In this document: piece by piece, positions 43,407-51,748 of the stretch
How positions within the stretch are numbered: position 1 is the stretch's first letter
Layout of the letters: each line of letters opens with the position of its first letter
Source of the DNA: JAZNQL01 sp045531205
GTDB lineage: Bacteria; Bacillota; Clostridia; UMGS1883; UMGS1540
Reading direction: 5' to 3'
NCBI GenBank assembly: GCA_045531205.1
Contig: JAZSDN010000050.1
Span: forward strand, 124,001 to 188,000
Length of the DNA stretch: 64,000 bases
Notes under the pieces: generated by a model
Told to the model about the DNA's origin: nothing
Databases searched by the model: none
The model's input: the letters and a program-made list of their open reading frames with translations, nothing else
Translations under genes and position numbers: made by a program

Positions 43407-44444
43407 TTAAGGCTTACAGGTTCCGCAAGACGAATATCCCTGTTTTACTGCCTCCTCATAGGATTTAAAAAACACCTGCTTTTCTATACTTGGCAGTCCT
43501 TTGCAGGAAAGCCTGTGAAATTTTTTTGAGTTTTTGTTCCCTATATAAGCATACTCTGCATGTTCCTGTGACGATTTTATTTCAGAAAGATTGTCAACAT
43601 TCTTATTCTTTGAAGGGAAAACTCTTATATTTTTACCGTCACTTTTTACAATAATATCTCCTTGAACATCTGTACGAAAAACTTTAACCTCTGCATCCTT
43701 AAGTCTTGACATTGTTTCATCATGCGGATGTCCGTAAGAATTGTCTTTTGCTACCGAAATTATCGCATACTGCGGCGATACCTCTCTTAAAAATCGATAG
43801 GATGTTGAAGTTGCCCCTCCATGGTGCCCAACCTTTAAAAGGTCAGCCGATACATCATACCCTGCATCCAAAATATCCGTTTCTTCTTCCCTCTCTGCAT
43901 CACCTGTAAACATAAAGCTGTTTTCTTTGTATGTAACCTTTAAAACAAGCGAAGTGTTGTTAAGCTCACATTCCTCTTCGCTTATCGGGCCCAAAAATTC
44001 TATTTTACTTTCACCTAAAGCTATTTCATCCCCAGGCTTTGGATTTTTTATTTCAATGTTCTGTTCATTTACTTTTTTTAGAAACTTTTTATAAAAGCCC
44101 GCATCTGAAGTTGTTTTTGGAGCGTATATTTCCCCCACTCTTGCTACAGACAGTGCACCCGAAAGCCCGCCTGCGTGGTCTTCGTGTGCGTGGCTGCAAA
44201 CCAGTATATCTATATAATCAACAGAAAGCCTTTTAAGATATGCCGCTATAAGGTCGCTATCCTCGGCATTACCTCCATCAATCAACATATAATGCCCGTT
44301 TGAAACAATAACCTGAGCATCCGCCTGTCCCACATCTATAAAATGTATTTCAAACTCTTCTGTATCTGCAAATTCTTTTTGTTGATAGTATCCTATTGAG
44401 CAAAAAAGAATAACAGCTAAAATCCAAGGTAAATATTTTTTCAT
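43407..44444 (-). CDS. Secreted ComEC-like metallo-beta-lactamase-fold hydrolase
   Basis: 345 residues. An N-terminal signal or anchor (KKYLPWILAVILFCSIGYYQ) is followed by an MBL domain with HFIDVGQADA, SHAHEDHAGG (zinc site), and GHHGGATSTSY, the hydrolase unit resembling the C-terminal part of ComEC. The last 50 residues hold a short Cys/His motif (FHRLSCKG...CGTC), resembling the Ada metal-binding-like domain. It sits between pyrH and tsf on the same strand, an odd place; no DNA-uptake channel is present. Substrate (nucleic acid or cyclic nucleotide) is unknown. Confidence 0.85.
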   Translation of the reverse strand: MKKYLPWILAVILFCSIGYYQQKEFADTEEFEIHFIDVGQADAQVIVSNGHYMLIDGGNAEDSDLIAAYLKRLSVDYIDILVCSHAHEDHAGGLSGALSVARVGEIYAPKTTSDAGFYKKFLKKVNEQNIEIKNPKPGDEIALGESKIEFLGPISEEECELNNTSLVLKVTYKENSFMFTGDAEREEETDILDAGYDVSADLLKVGHHGGATSTSYRFLREVSPQYAIISVAKDNSYGHPHDETMSRLKDAEVKVFRTDVQGDIIVKSDGKNIRVFPSKNKNVDNLSEIKSSQEHAEYAYIGNKNSKKFHRLSCKGLPSIEKQVFFKSYEEAVKQGYSSCGTCKP

Positions 44445-44463
44445 AAGCTTTTCCTAACTTCAA

Positions 44464-44495
44464 AAAAGGAGCTGTAAAAATTTACAGCTCCTTTT
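44464..44495 (-). terminator. Terminator after tsf
   Basis: GGAGCTGTAAA and its complement with T-runs, just after the tsf stop. It is nearly identical to the terminator at 11740-11781. Confidence 0.9.
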
Positions 44496-44499
44496 CAAA

Positions 44500-45378
44500 T
44501 TATTTAATCATCTTTTCGATTTCTTCAGCAAAGTTGTCTTCTCTCTTCTGAAGTCCTTCGCCCTTTTCAAAACGTACATATTTAACTATTTTTGCACCCT
44601 TTGAAGCAAGATATTTTTCAACCTTAACGCTGTCATCCTTTACGAATGCCTGCTGCATCAAGCAGTTCTGTTCATAGAACTTATTGATTTTACCTTCAAC
44701 CATCTTTTCAATGATGTTTTCGGGCTTGTTTGCATTCTTGGGATCTTCTTTAATCTGTGCAATGATAATTTCTTTTTCCTTTGCAACGTCTTCAGCAGGA
44801 ACTACGCTCTTGTCGCTGTATAAGGGGTTGATAGCAGCTATCTGCATTGCAACGTCTCTTGCAGCATCGTGTGCTTCATCGCCTTCAGCTTCAACAACCA
44901 TCATAACGCCAATTCTGCCGCCGCCATGGATATAAGTAACTATATCGCCTTCAAATCTTTCAAAACGTCTTACGTTCATGTTTTCGCCTATTGTAGCGAT
45001 TTTTTCTGTAAGCTGATCTTTAATTGTTGCGCCTTCAGCACCGGATGCCATAAGTGCATCAAGATCTGCAGGGTTTGATTTAATAACTTCTTTTGCAACA
45101 GTTTCTACAAAAGCCTTGAATTCAGCATTCTTTGCAACGAAGTCTGTTTCAGCGTTAACTTCAACCATTGCTGCAACATTACCTTCAACTAAAATGTCAA
45201 CAAGACCTTCGGAAGCAATTCTGCCTGCCTTTTTAATTGCAGCAGCAAGTCCTTTTTCACGAAGGAATTCAATTGCTTTATCCATATCGCCGCCGGTTTC
45301 TGCAAGAGCTTTCTTACAGTCCATCATACCGCAGCCTGTTCTTTCTCTTAATTCTTTAACTATACTAGCAGTAATCAT
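44500..45378 (-). CDS. tsf: Translation elongation factor Ts
   Basis: 292 residues: N-terminal UBA-like domain with RERTGCGMMDCKKALAET, then the dimerisation core with AAMVEVNAETDFVAKN and IHGGGRIGVMM. It exchanges nucleotide on EF-Tu. Standard rpsB-tsf operon with 32 nt between genes. Confidence 0.97.
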   Translation of the reverse strand: MITASIVKELRERTGCGMMDCKKALAETGGDMDKAIEFLREKGLAAAIKKAGRIASEGLVDILVEGNVAAMVEVNAETDFVAKNAEFKAFVETVAKEVIKSNPADLDALMASGAEGATIKDQLTEKIATIGENMNVRRFERFEGDIVTYIHGGGRIGVMMVVEAEGDEAHDAARDVAMQIAAINPLYSDKSVVPAEDVAKEKEIIIAQIKEDPKNANKPENIIEKMVEGKINKFYEQNCLMQQAFVKDDSVKVEKYLASKGAKIVKYVRFEKGEGLQKREDNFAEEIEKMIK

Positions 45379-45410
45379 TATATATTCCTCCCATTAATTT
45401 TCGGATTAAA

Positions 45411-46139
45411 TTATTCAGCTTCTGTTTCAGCTTCTTCAGCTTCAGGAGCATTCTGTTCGCCCTGTCTGCCTTCGATAATAGCGTTTGCTATAGTTGAAGT
45501 AACAAGTTTTACGGCACGAATTGCATCATCGTTACCGGGAATGGGGAAATCTACTTCTTCGGGGTCGCAGTTTGTATCAACAATTGCAACTACGGGGATA
45601 CCGAGTTTCTTTGCTTCGCTGATAGCAATTTTTTCCTTCTTGGGGTCAACTACGAACAATGCACCGGGAAGTTTTTTCATTTCTTTAATACCGCCAAGGT
45701 ATTTTTCAAGCTTTTCCATTTCAAGACGAAGCTTCATAACTTCTTTCTTGGGGAGAAGGTCAAATGTACCATCTTCGTCCATTTTCTGTAACTGATACAA
45801 ACGGTCAATTCTTCTCTTAATAGTTTTGAAGTTTGTCATCATACCGCCGAGCCATCTAGCATTTACATAGTACATGCCAACTCTTTCGGCTTCTTCTTTG
45901 ATTGAATCCTGTGCCTGCTTCTTTGTTCCTACGAAGAGAATTTCCTGTCCAGCTTCTGCTACGCTGCGAACAAATTCGTAAGCTTCTTCAATCTTCTTTG
46001 CTGTTTTCTGAAGGTCGATAATATATATACCGTTTCTTTCGGTGAATATATATTCCGCCATCTTGGGGTTCCATCTTCTTGTCTGGTGACCGAAGTGAAC
46101 ACCTGCTTCCAATAACTGTTTCATTGCTACTACTGACAT
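45411..46139 (-). CDS. rpsB: 30S ribosomal protein S2
   Basis: 242 residues: MKQLLEAGVHFGHQTRRWNPKM, FVGTKKQAQDSI, YVNARWLGGMMTNFKTI, and PGNDDAIRAVKL. The C-terminal tail is acidic. An AGGAGGTG site precedes the ATG. Leader of about 100 nt from the promoter could fold (see next entries). Confidence 0.97.
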   Translation of the reverse strand: MSVVAMKQLLEAGVHFGHQTRRWNPKMAEYIFTERNGIYIIDLQKTAKKIEEAYEFVRSVAEAGQEILFVGTKKQAQDSIKEEAERVGMYYVNARWLGGMMTNFKTIKRRIDRLYQLQKMDEDGTFDLLPKKEVMKLRLEMEKLEKYLGGIKEMKKLPGALFVVDPKKEKIAISEAKKLGIPVVAIVDTNCDPEEVDFPIPGNDDAIRAVKLVTSTIANAIIEGRQGEQNAPEAEEAETEAE

Positions 46140-46241
46140 ATTATCAGCACCTCCTAAATGTTTTTATCCTCCACCGCAATCCTCAGGAAAAACGCCTTGC
46201 GGAACCGCTTTCCCTCATGTGGTGTGCGTATTTGGACTAAA
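46140..46241 (-). promoter_or_regulatory. rpsB leader, candidate structured 5' UTR
   Basis: About 100 nt between the promoter and rpsB. On the minus strand GGAAAGCG can pair with CGTTTTTCC around a short loop, and the remainder is purine-rich before the ribosome site. S2 leaders are autoregulatory in some bacteria; here only a hairpin is visible. Confidence 0.35.
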
Positions 46242-46243
46242 AG

Positions 46244-46272
46244 ATTATACTACATATTTTTTCTTTTTGCAA
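46244..46272 (-). promoter_or_regulatory. Promoter of rpsB-tsf
   Basis: On the minus strand: TTGCAA, 17-bp spacer, TATAAT preceded by AG. One of the best matches in the window. Confidence 0.8.
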
Positions 46273-46288
46273 GCTTTTTTTCAAATTT

Positions 46289-47092
46289 TTACAATAAATT
46301 TGCAATATACTCAATATCTCCAAGTTCACACTCTTCAATTTTGCCTGCATCACACAGATTTGCAAACTCGGGATCAATGGGAAGTGATGCTACTGCATCT
46401 ATACCAAAACGTGCAGCAGTCTGTTCTATTTTGCTTTCTCCGTAGATATGATGTTCTTTGCCGCAGTCAGGACATTTGAAGTATGCCATATTCTCTACAA
46501 GACCTAAAATGGGTATATTCATCATATTTGCCATTTTTACAGCCTTTTCAACTATCATACTAACAAGATCCTGAGGTGATGTAACTATTATTATTCCGTC
46601 AACAGGTATTGACTGGAATACTGTCAAGGGTACATCCCCTGTTCCGGGAGGCATATCAACAAACATATAATCAACATCGCCCCATACAACATCTGTCCAG
46701 AACTGTTTTACAGTTCCCGCAATTATAGGACCACGCCATACAACGGGGTCTGTTTCATTTTCAAGCAAAAGGTTTATGCCCATTACTTCAACACCGTTTT
46801 TACTCTTAACAGGATAAATTCCGTTTTCATCTCCTCCTGCACGTTCTGTAAGTCCGAACGCACGAGGAATTGATGAGCCTGTAATATCTGCATCAAGTAT
46901 TGCTACCCTGTTATTTTTTCTCTGCATTGCAACAGCTAAAAGTGAAGTTACCAAAGTTTTACCAACGCCACCCTTACCGCTTACAACACCTATTACCTTT
47001 TTTACACTTGACATGCTGTTTAATGATTCATATTTTGGTGCCGATGAACACTTTTCAGCACATTCAGAACAGTTATGTGAACATTCGCTCAT
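46289..47092 (-). CDS. mrp: Mrp/NBP35-family iron-sulphur carrier ATPase
   Basis: 267 residues from the ATG at 47092 (AAAGGA site). The N terminus has a Cys-rich segment (CSHNCSECAEKC), then Walker A GKGGVGKT with the deviant lysine, DADITGSSI, and the C-terminal CPDCGKEH CxxC pair that binds the shared cluster. It loads or transfers Fe-S clusters as a dimer in the cytosol. It has its own promoter and is divergent from mntP. Confidence 0.93.
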   Translation of the reverse strand: MSECSHNCSECAEKCSSAPKYESLNSMSSVKKVIGVVSGKGGVGKTLVTSLLAVAMQRKNNRVAILDADITGSSIPRAFGLTERAGGDENGIYPVKSKNGVEVMGINLLLENETDPVVWRGPIIAGTVKQFWTDVVWGDVDYMFVDMPPGTGDVPLTVFQSIPVDGIIIVTSPQDLVSMIVEKAVKMANMMNIPILGLVENMAYFKCPDCGKEHHIYGESKIEQTAARFGIDAVASLPIDPEFANLCDAGKIEECELGDIEYIANLL

Positions 47093-47133
47093 TTTTTTCA
47101 TTCCTTTCAATGATAATTACTTTTCAAACAAGT

Positions 47134-47162
47134 ATTATATCCCTTAATTTTTATAAAGTCAA
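47134..47162 (-). promoter_or_regulatory. Promoter of mrp
   Basis: On the minus strand: TTGACT, 17-bp spacer, TATAAT. Confidence 0.8.
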
Positions 47163-47170
47163 TAAAAAAG

Positions 47171-47199
47171 TTGTATTTTTTTTTGACTTGTGCTATACT
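47171..47199 (+). promoter_or_regulatory. Promoter of mntP
   Basis: TTGTAT, 17-bp spacer, TATACT. The leader is about 30 nt, too short for a yybP-ykoY manganese riboswitch. Confidence 0.6.
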
Positions 47200-47231
47200 T
47201 ATAAAACTATAAAAGAAAAAAGAGGATTAAA

Positions 47232-47795
47232 ATGGAATTATTAACTACAATCTTGCTTGGCATAGGTCTTTCTATGGATGCTTTTGCAGCTTCGGTCTGC
47301 AAAGGACTTGCACTTGGAAAGGTAAGCTTTTTCAAACTTTTAATTCCGGGATTATGGTTTGGAGTTTTCCAGGCTTTAATGCCGCTTATCGGTTATTTTT
47401 TAGGGTTAAGGTTTTATACATATATCGAAAGCTTTGACCATTGGATAGCTTTTATACTTTTAGTCATTATAGGATTAAATATGATAAAAGAAGCTTTTTC
47501 TGACGAACAAGAAAACACCGACGCCTCACTCAGTTTTAAAAGTATGTTTATTATGGCAGTTGCCACAAGTATTGATGCATTGGCTGTAGGCATTGCTCTT
47601 GCAATGGACAGAGGAACAGATATTGTAAGCTCTGTTGTAATTATAGGTCTTACAACCTTTGTTTTATCTTCAATAGGTTGCAAAATAGGCTGTATATTCG
47701 GTTCAAAATATAAAAAGAAGGCAGAAGTTACCGGAGGTGTAATTTTAATAATTTTAGGAATTAAAATTTTAATTGAACATTTATTAGGACTTTAA
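47232..47795 (+). CDS. mntP: Manganese efflux pump MntP
   Basis: 187 residues, six membrane segments, with the duplicated Asp motifs GLSMDAFAAS (first repeat) and ATSIDALAVG (second repeat) of the MntP/DUF204 family. It exports Mn2+. Neighbours are mrp and the feo operon, so this is a metal-handling corner of the chromosome. Confidence 0.93.
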   Translation: MELLTTILLGIGLSMDAFAASVCKGLALGKVSFFKLLIPGLWFGVFQALMPLIGYFLGLRFYTYIESFDHWIAFILLVIIGLNMIKEAFSDEQENTDASLSFKSMFIMAVATSIDALAVGIALAMDRGTDIVSSVVIIGLTTFVLSSIGCKIGCIFGSKYKKKAEVTGGVILIILGIKILIEHLLGL

Positions 47796-47797
47796 AA

Positions 47798-47826
47798 AAA
47801 TACGGAGCGGCGCTCCGTATTTTTTT
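47798..47826. terminator. Bidirectional terminator between mntP and the feo operon
   Basis: AAATACGGAGC-GGC-GCTCCGTATTT with T-runs on both sides. Confidence 0.9.
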
Positions 47827-47956
47827 ATTTCTTTTTTTTGCAAGAACATTCCAAAGGGCAGCTGCCACACGAGCAGCAGCCCTTTTTCTTTTTAAGCTTT
47901 AATATAACCCATACGCAATATATAATTATTAACGCAAGTAAAATGTATTTAATCAT
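47825..47956 (-). CDS. FeoB-associated Cys-rich membrane peptide
   Basis: 43 codons, too short for most gene finders: one hydrophobic helix (residues 4-19), then KKKKGCCSCGSC, a CxC/CxxC cluster with seven cysteines in all after the helix region counting CSC near the end, and a lysine-rich tail. It follows feoB by 2 nt on the same strand, the position and composition of the small FeoB-associated proteins seen in Clostridia. A GAGGT site precedes the ATG. The cysteines may bind iron or a cluster; function in uptake is an inference. Confidence 0.75.
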   Translation of the reverse strand: MIKYILLALIIIYCVWVILKLKKKKGCCSCGSCPLECSCKKKK

Positions 47957-47958
47957 TA

Positions 47959-49998
47959 TTACCTCACTATAAGCATTGCAATATTATAAAATAAAGTTGA
48001 TACAAGCCACGCAACTCCTACCTGCATTATAACAGAAAGAATTGCATATTTTTTTGAACCCGTCTCTCTTCCTACGCTTGCTATTGTTGCAATACACGGA
48101 ACATATAAAAGACAGAAAAGCATCATAGAATATGCATTTATAGCAGTAAAGCCTGCTTTTCCCAGTATCTCTGCCAAAGCCGACATTCCTGATACAGAAG
48201 CTATATTCCCTATTCCGTACAAAACGCTCATACTCGAAACAACAACTTCCTTTGCCGCTATGCCCGATATAAGCGAAACTATTATCTGCCAGTAACCAAG
48301 CCCTGCGGGCTTCATCAAAGGAACAAGCCATTTTCCTATTTGTGCCCCAATGCTTTGCGACATATCTTCTACCATACCGCTAAAATTAAAATTCATCAGC
48401 ACCCATAAAATTACCGACGCTACAAATATAACAGTTCCCGCCTTAACAAGATAATCCTTTACCTTTTCCCATGCATATATCATTACTGTGTTGTAGTTTG
48501 GAGTTTTATATTCAGGAAGTTCTATCAAAAGTGTATGAACCTTCTTTTTACCGCCCGTTTTGCTCATTATAAACGAAATCGTCATTGCAACCAATATCCC
48601 TATAAGATACATTGAGTAGCAGGCTATCATTGCGTTTTTTCCAAAAAACATTTCTGAAAGCAAAACATAAACTGGCAACCTTGCACTGCACGACATAAAA
48701 GGAGTTACAAGGATAGTTCTTAATTTATCTTTCGGGTCTTCTAAGGTTCTTGTTGCCATAATTGCAGGCACCGTACAACCAAAGCCCAAAAGCATAGGAA
48801 TAAAAGCCTTGCCCGAAAGACCCATTTTAGCCATTATTCCGTTCATTATATAAGCAACACGCGACATGTATCCGCTGTCTTCCAAAAATGCAAGAGCAAT
48901 AAAAAGTATAAATATGTTAGGCAAAAATGTAAGTATACCGCCTACACCTGCTATTATGCCTTCTACCACAAGTCTTGTTACAAGTTCCCCTGCGCCAATG
49001 TCAATAAGAAATGTTTGTGTTGCAGAAGAAAACCATTCAAGCCCCTCTTCAAAATATCCTTTTATAAAGTCACCTATAGTGAATGTAAGGAAAAATACTA
49101 TAGCCATTATTCCAAAAAATATAGGTAAGCCTAAAAATTTATTTGTAAGTACTTTATCTATTTTGTCGGTAAAATAGCTCTTTTCCTTTTTATTTATAAG
49201 AACCTCTTCTATTACTTCCTCAATAAATTCGTATTTTTGGTCAATTATTTCACTCTCATAGCTTTTATCGGCTATATCTTTTAAATCAAGAGGATATCTT
49301 TTTATTATTTCTTCATCGTTTTCAAGTAGCTTTATAGCGTGCCAACGATAATTTTCCATATCTTTATACTGCTTTTTAAGCATAATAGATATTATCTCTA
49401 TTTTTTCTTCAATATCATCGGAATATACCATTGTATAATCATCATGCTTTTTGTTCTGCGAGGCATTGTCGGAATGATGATGCTCTATACCCTCTACAGT
49501 TTTATCTTTATGATGTGCCACTGCATGCATTAAAGAATCAAGACCTGTTTTCTTTCTTGCACTTACAGGAATTACGGGAACGCCAAGCATTTCCGGCATA
49601 CGGTGAAGATCTATTTCCATTCCTCTCTCTTCAATAATATCCATCATATTAAGTGCCACTACAACGGGTTTTCCAAGCTCTAAAAGCTGCAGGGTAAAAA
49701 ACATATTCCTCTCAAGCGACGAAGCATCAACAACGTTTACTATAACGTCAACCTCGTTATCTAAAAGATATTGCCTTGTAAGCTTTTCTTCCATTGTATA
49801 AGAAGTAAGAGAATATGTACCCGGTAAATCAACAAGCTTATATGTATGCCCATGATAGTTCATATTGCTTTCTTTTTTTTCTACTGTAACCCCGGGCCAG
49901 TTTGCAACTTTAAGCTTTGCGCCGGTATAAGCGTTAAAGAGAGTAGTTTTCCCGCAATTAGGATTACCCGCAAACGCAACATGTATTACATCAGACAT
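47959..49998 (-). CDS. feoB: Ferrous iron transporter FeoB
   Basis: 679 residues. Cytosolic G domain: GNPNCGKTTLFNAYTG (G1), WPGVTVEKKE (G2), DLPGTYSLT (G3), ALNMMD (G4) and SARKKTG (G5), then a helical domain. The membrane part carries gate motifs (GFGCTVPAIMATRTL). It imports Fe2+ in anaerobes. Strong GGAGG site within the end of feoA (8-nt overlap). Confidence 0.96.
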   Translation of the reverse strand: MSDVIHVAFAGNPNCGKTTLFNAYTGAKLKVANWPGVTVEKKESNMNYHGHTYKLVDLPGTYSLTSYTMEEKLTRQYLLDNEVDVIVNVVDASSLERNMFFTLQLLELGKPVVVALNMMDIIEERGMEIDLHRMPEMLGVPVIPVSARKKTGLDSLMHAVAHHKDKTVEGIEHHHSDNASQNKKHDDYTMVYSDDIEEKIEIISIMLKKQYKDMENYRWHAIKLLENDEEIIKRYPLDLKDIADKSYESEIIDQKYEFIEEVIEEVLINKKEKSYFTDKIDKVLTNKFLGLPIFFGIMAIVFFLTFTIGDFIKGYFEEGLEWFSSATQTFLIDIGAGELVTRLVVEGIIAGVGGILTFLPNIFILFIALAFLEDSGYMSRVAYIMNGIMAKMGLSGKAFIPMLLGFGCTVPAIMATRTLEDPKDKLRTILVTPFMSCSARLPVYVLLSEMFFGKNAMIACYSMYLIGILVAMTISFIMSKTGGKKKVHTLLIELPEYKTPNYNTVMIYAWEKVKDYLVKAGTVIFVASVILWVLMNFNFSGMVEDMSQSIGAQIGKWLVPLMKPAGLGYWQIIVSLISGIAAKEVVVSSMSVLYGIGNIASVSGMSALAEILGKAGFTAINAYSMMLFCLLYVPCIATIASVGRETGSKKYAILSVIMQVGVAWLVSTLFYNIAMLIVR

Positions 49999-50218
49999 TC
50001 TTTTTACCTCCTACCGTTATTCCCTTTGCGAATTCTTTTCCGAGCGCAAATCTACTTCCTCTCACTTTTATTATTATCGCCGCATTTGCACGATCTGCAA
50101 CAAAAACCTCGGCACCTTCGGTCATTCCCAGAATTTCAAGCCTGTGCTTTATTGCCTCTTCAAGTTCTATTTTTAAAACTTTATAAAAACTGCCTGTTTT
50201 TACATTGTATAACTTCAC
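49991..50218 (-). CDS. feoA: FeoA, ferrous iron transport accessory protein
   Basis: 75 residues, SH3-like FeoA fold (RLEILGMTEGAEVFV, GSRFALGKEFAKGI). Starts at GTG with GGAGA 8 nt upstream. It stimulates FeoB. First gene of the operon. Confidence 0.93.
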   Translation of the reverse strand: MKLYNVKTGSFYKVLKIELEEAIKHRLEILGMTEGAEVFVADRANAAIIIKVRGSRFALGKEFAKGITVGGKKNV

Positions 50219-50251
50219 TTTTAAATTTCTCCTTCCAATACTGCTATGTAT

Positions 50252-50280
50252 ATTATATCACATTTTTTGTCGAAGGTTAA
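50252..50280 (-). promoter_or_regulatory. Promoter of the feo operon
   Basis: On the minus strand: TTAACC, 17-bp spacer, TATAAT. The spacer contains TTCGACA. No clear Fur box is seen. Confidence 0.6.
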
Positions 50281-50310
50281 TATTTTTTGAAAAAAATTTT
50301 AACATATTTA

Positions 50311-50339
50311 TGGACAAACTGTTTTTTTTATTATATAAT
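50311..50339 (+). promoter_or_regulatory. Promoter of upp
   Basis: TGGACA, 17-bp spacer, TATAAT, 58 nt before the start codon. Confidence 0.65.
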
Positions 50340-50397
50340 ATGTAAACAGAGAATTATAATGTATAATTTTAAATTTTTTGTAAAGAAGGTTTCTGTA

Positions 50398-51036
50398 ATG
50401 AATTTACCTGAAAATGTTTTTGTAATGACACATCCTCTTATTCAGCATAAGATTTCAATTTTAAGAAATGTAGAAACAGGTTGCAAGGAATTCCGCGAAC
50501 TTGTTGAAGAAATTGCTATTTTAATAGCTTTTGAAGCTACAAGGGATTTACCCTTGCAGGATATTGAAGTTACCACTCCAATATGCAAAACCGTAGCAAA
50601 ATGTATAGGTGGTAAAACTCTTACTGTTATTCCTATTTTAAGAGCAGGTCTTGGTATGGTAGACGGTATATTGTCACTTCTTCCCGCTGCAAAAGTAGGT
50701 CATGTAGGCTTATACAGAAACGAAGAAACCTTAGAGCCTGTTGAATACTACTTCAAGGTTCCTACAGATATTGCAGAACGTCAGGTTATTATTGTTGACC
50801 CCATGCTTGCAACGGGTGGCTCGGCAGTTGCCGCTGTTGATGCAGTTAAAAAACGTGGTGTTACAGATATAAAATTTATGAATATTATTGCCGCTCCCGA
50901 AGGAATTGAAGTTCTTTCAAAGGCACACCCCGATATTAAAATTTATTGTGGTGTTGTTGATGAAAAGCTTAACGAAAACGGTTATATAGTTCCGGGACTT
51001 GGGGATGCCGGTGACAGAATTTTTGGTACAAAATAG
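50398..51036 (+). CDS. upp: Uracil phosphoribosyltransferase
   Basis: 212 residues. The ATG at 50398 has an AAGAAGG site; a longer reading frame from 50287 covers the promoter and is not used. PRPP-binding motif VIIVDPMLATGGSA near residue 125 and uracil loop NIIAAPEGIE and GYIVPGLGDAGDR at the C terminus. It salvages uracil to UMP, with PyrR and UraA next door. Confidence 0.96.
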   Translation: MNLPENVFVMTHPLIQHKISILRNVETGCKEFRELVEEIAILIAFEATRDLPLQDIEVTTPICKTVAKCIGGKTLTVIPILRAGLGMVDGILSLLPAAKVGHVGLYRNEETLEPVEYYFKVPTDIAERQVIIVDPMLATGGSAVAAVDAVKKRGVTDIKFMNIIAAPEGIEVLSKAHPDIKIYCGVVDEKLNENGYIVPGLGDAGDRIFGTK

Positions 51037-51066
51037 TTTATCTTTATTAAAACAAAATCTTTAAAA

Positions 51067-51136
51067 CGATGCGTGACATCGGCAAGGTTTTTAGATAACT
51101 GTACTTAAAAGCCTTGCTGTATGCAAGGCTTTTTTA
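51067..51136 (+). promoter_or_regulatory. pyrR leader attenuator (alternative hairpins)
   Basis: In order: hairpin CGATG-CGTGA-CATCG; GGCAAGG (51081-51087), able to pair with CCTTGC at 51112-51117; and terminator GCCTTGC-TGTAT-GCAAGGC with a T-run (51107-51136). The two pairings are mutually exclusive. I cannot recognise the classical PyrR-binding loop, so the ligand or protein controlling the switch is open. Confidence 0.6.
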
Positions 51137-51158
51137 ATACAATTACAGAGGTGATTTT

Positions 51159-51695
51159 ATGGCACGCAAAGCAGTTGTTATGGACGAGGGTGCTTTAAAC
51201 CGTTCTCTTACCAGAATATCACACGAAATTATAGAAAAAAATCCAAACGAAAAAGAAATATGTGTTGTAGGCATATATAGAAGAGGAGTTCCTCTTGCCG
51301 AAAAAATTGCCGAAAACATAAAAAATTTTTCGGATATAAAACCCTTGGTAGGCTCTCTTGATATAACCTTATATCGTGATGATTTATCCGAGGTTTCCTC
51401 TTCCCCCATTTTAAACGAAACTAAAATTGATTTTTCAATAGAAAAAAAAGTTGTAATTTTAGTCGATGACGTTATATATACAGGTCGTACAACACGTGCA
51501 GCACTTGATGCGGTAATAGCCCTGGGCAGACCATCAAAAATTCAGCTTGCCGTGCTTATAGACAGAGGTCACAGAGAATTTCCCATAAAGGGTGACTACA
51601 TAGGAAAAAACCTTCCCACTTCACACGAGGAAAGAGTCAGGGTACTTCTTCCGCCTTTTGATAACGAAACAAAGGTGGAAATATGGGATAAATGA
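51159..51695 (+). CDS. pyrR: Bifunctional pyrimidine regulator/uracil phosphoribosyltransferase
   Basis: 178 residues with the PyrR phosphoribosyltransferase fold: SHEIIEKN, VGIYRRGVPLAE, and PRPP motif VVILVDDVIYTGRTTRAALDA. In Gram-positives it binds pyr mRNA with UMP to promote attenuation. It lies 20 nt after the leader terminator, consistent with self-control of the pyrR-uraA unit. Confidence 0.93.
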   Translation: MARKAVVMDEGALNRSLTRISHEIIEKNPNEKEICVVGIYRRGVPLAEKIAENIKNFSDIKPLVGSLDITLYRDDLSEVSSSPILNETKIDFSIEKKVVILVDDVIYTGRTTRAALDAVIALGRPSKIQLAVLIDRGHREFPIKGDYIGKNLPTSHEERVRVLLPPFDNETKVEIWDK

Positions 51696-51748
51696 TGTTC
51701 CGCCAAATTTTTGGCTGAATATAAAAAAATACTTTAGGAGGGATTTTT

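Noticed and set aside
47200..47231. yybP-ykoY riboswitch upstream of mntP
   Set aside because: The leader is about 30 nt, too short.
50287..50397. Longer start for upp
   Set aside because: The extension covers the promoter and AT-rich leader and has no ribosome site; the ATG at 50398 has AAGAAGG upstream.
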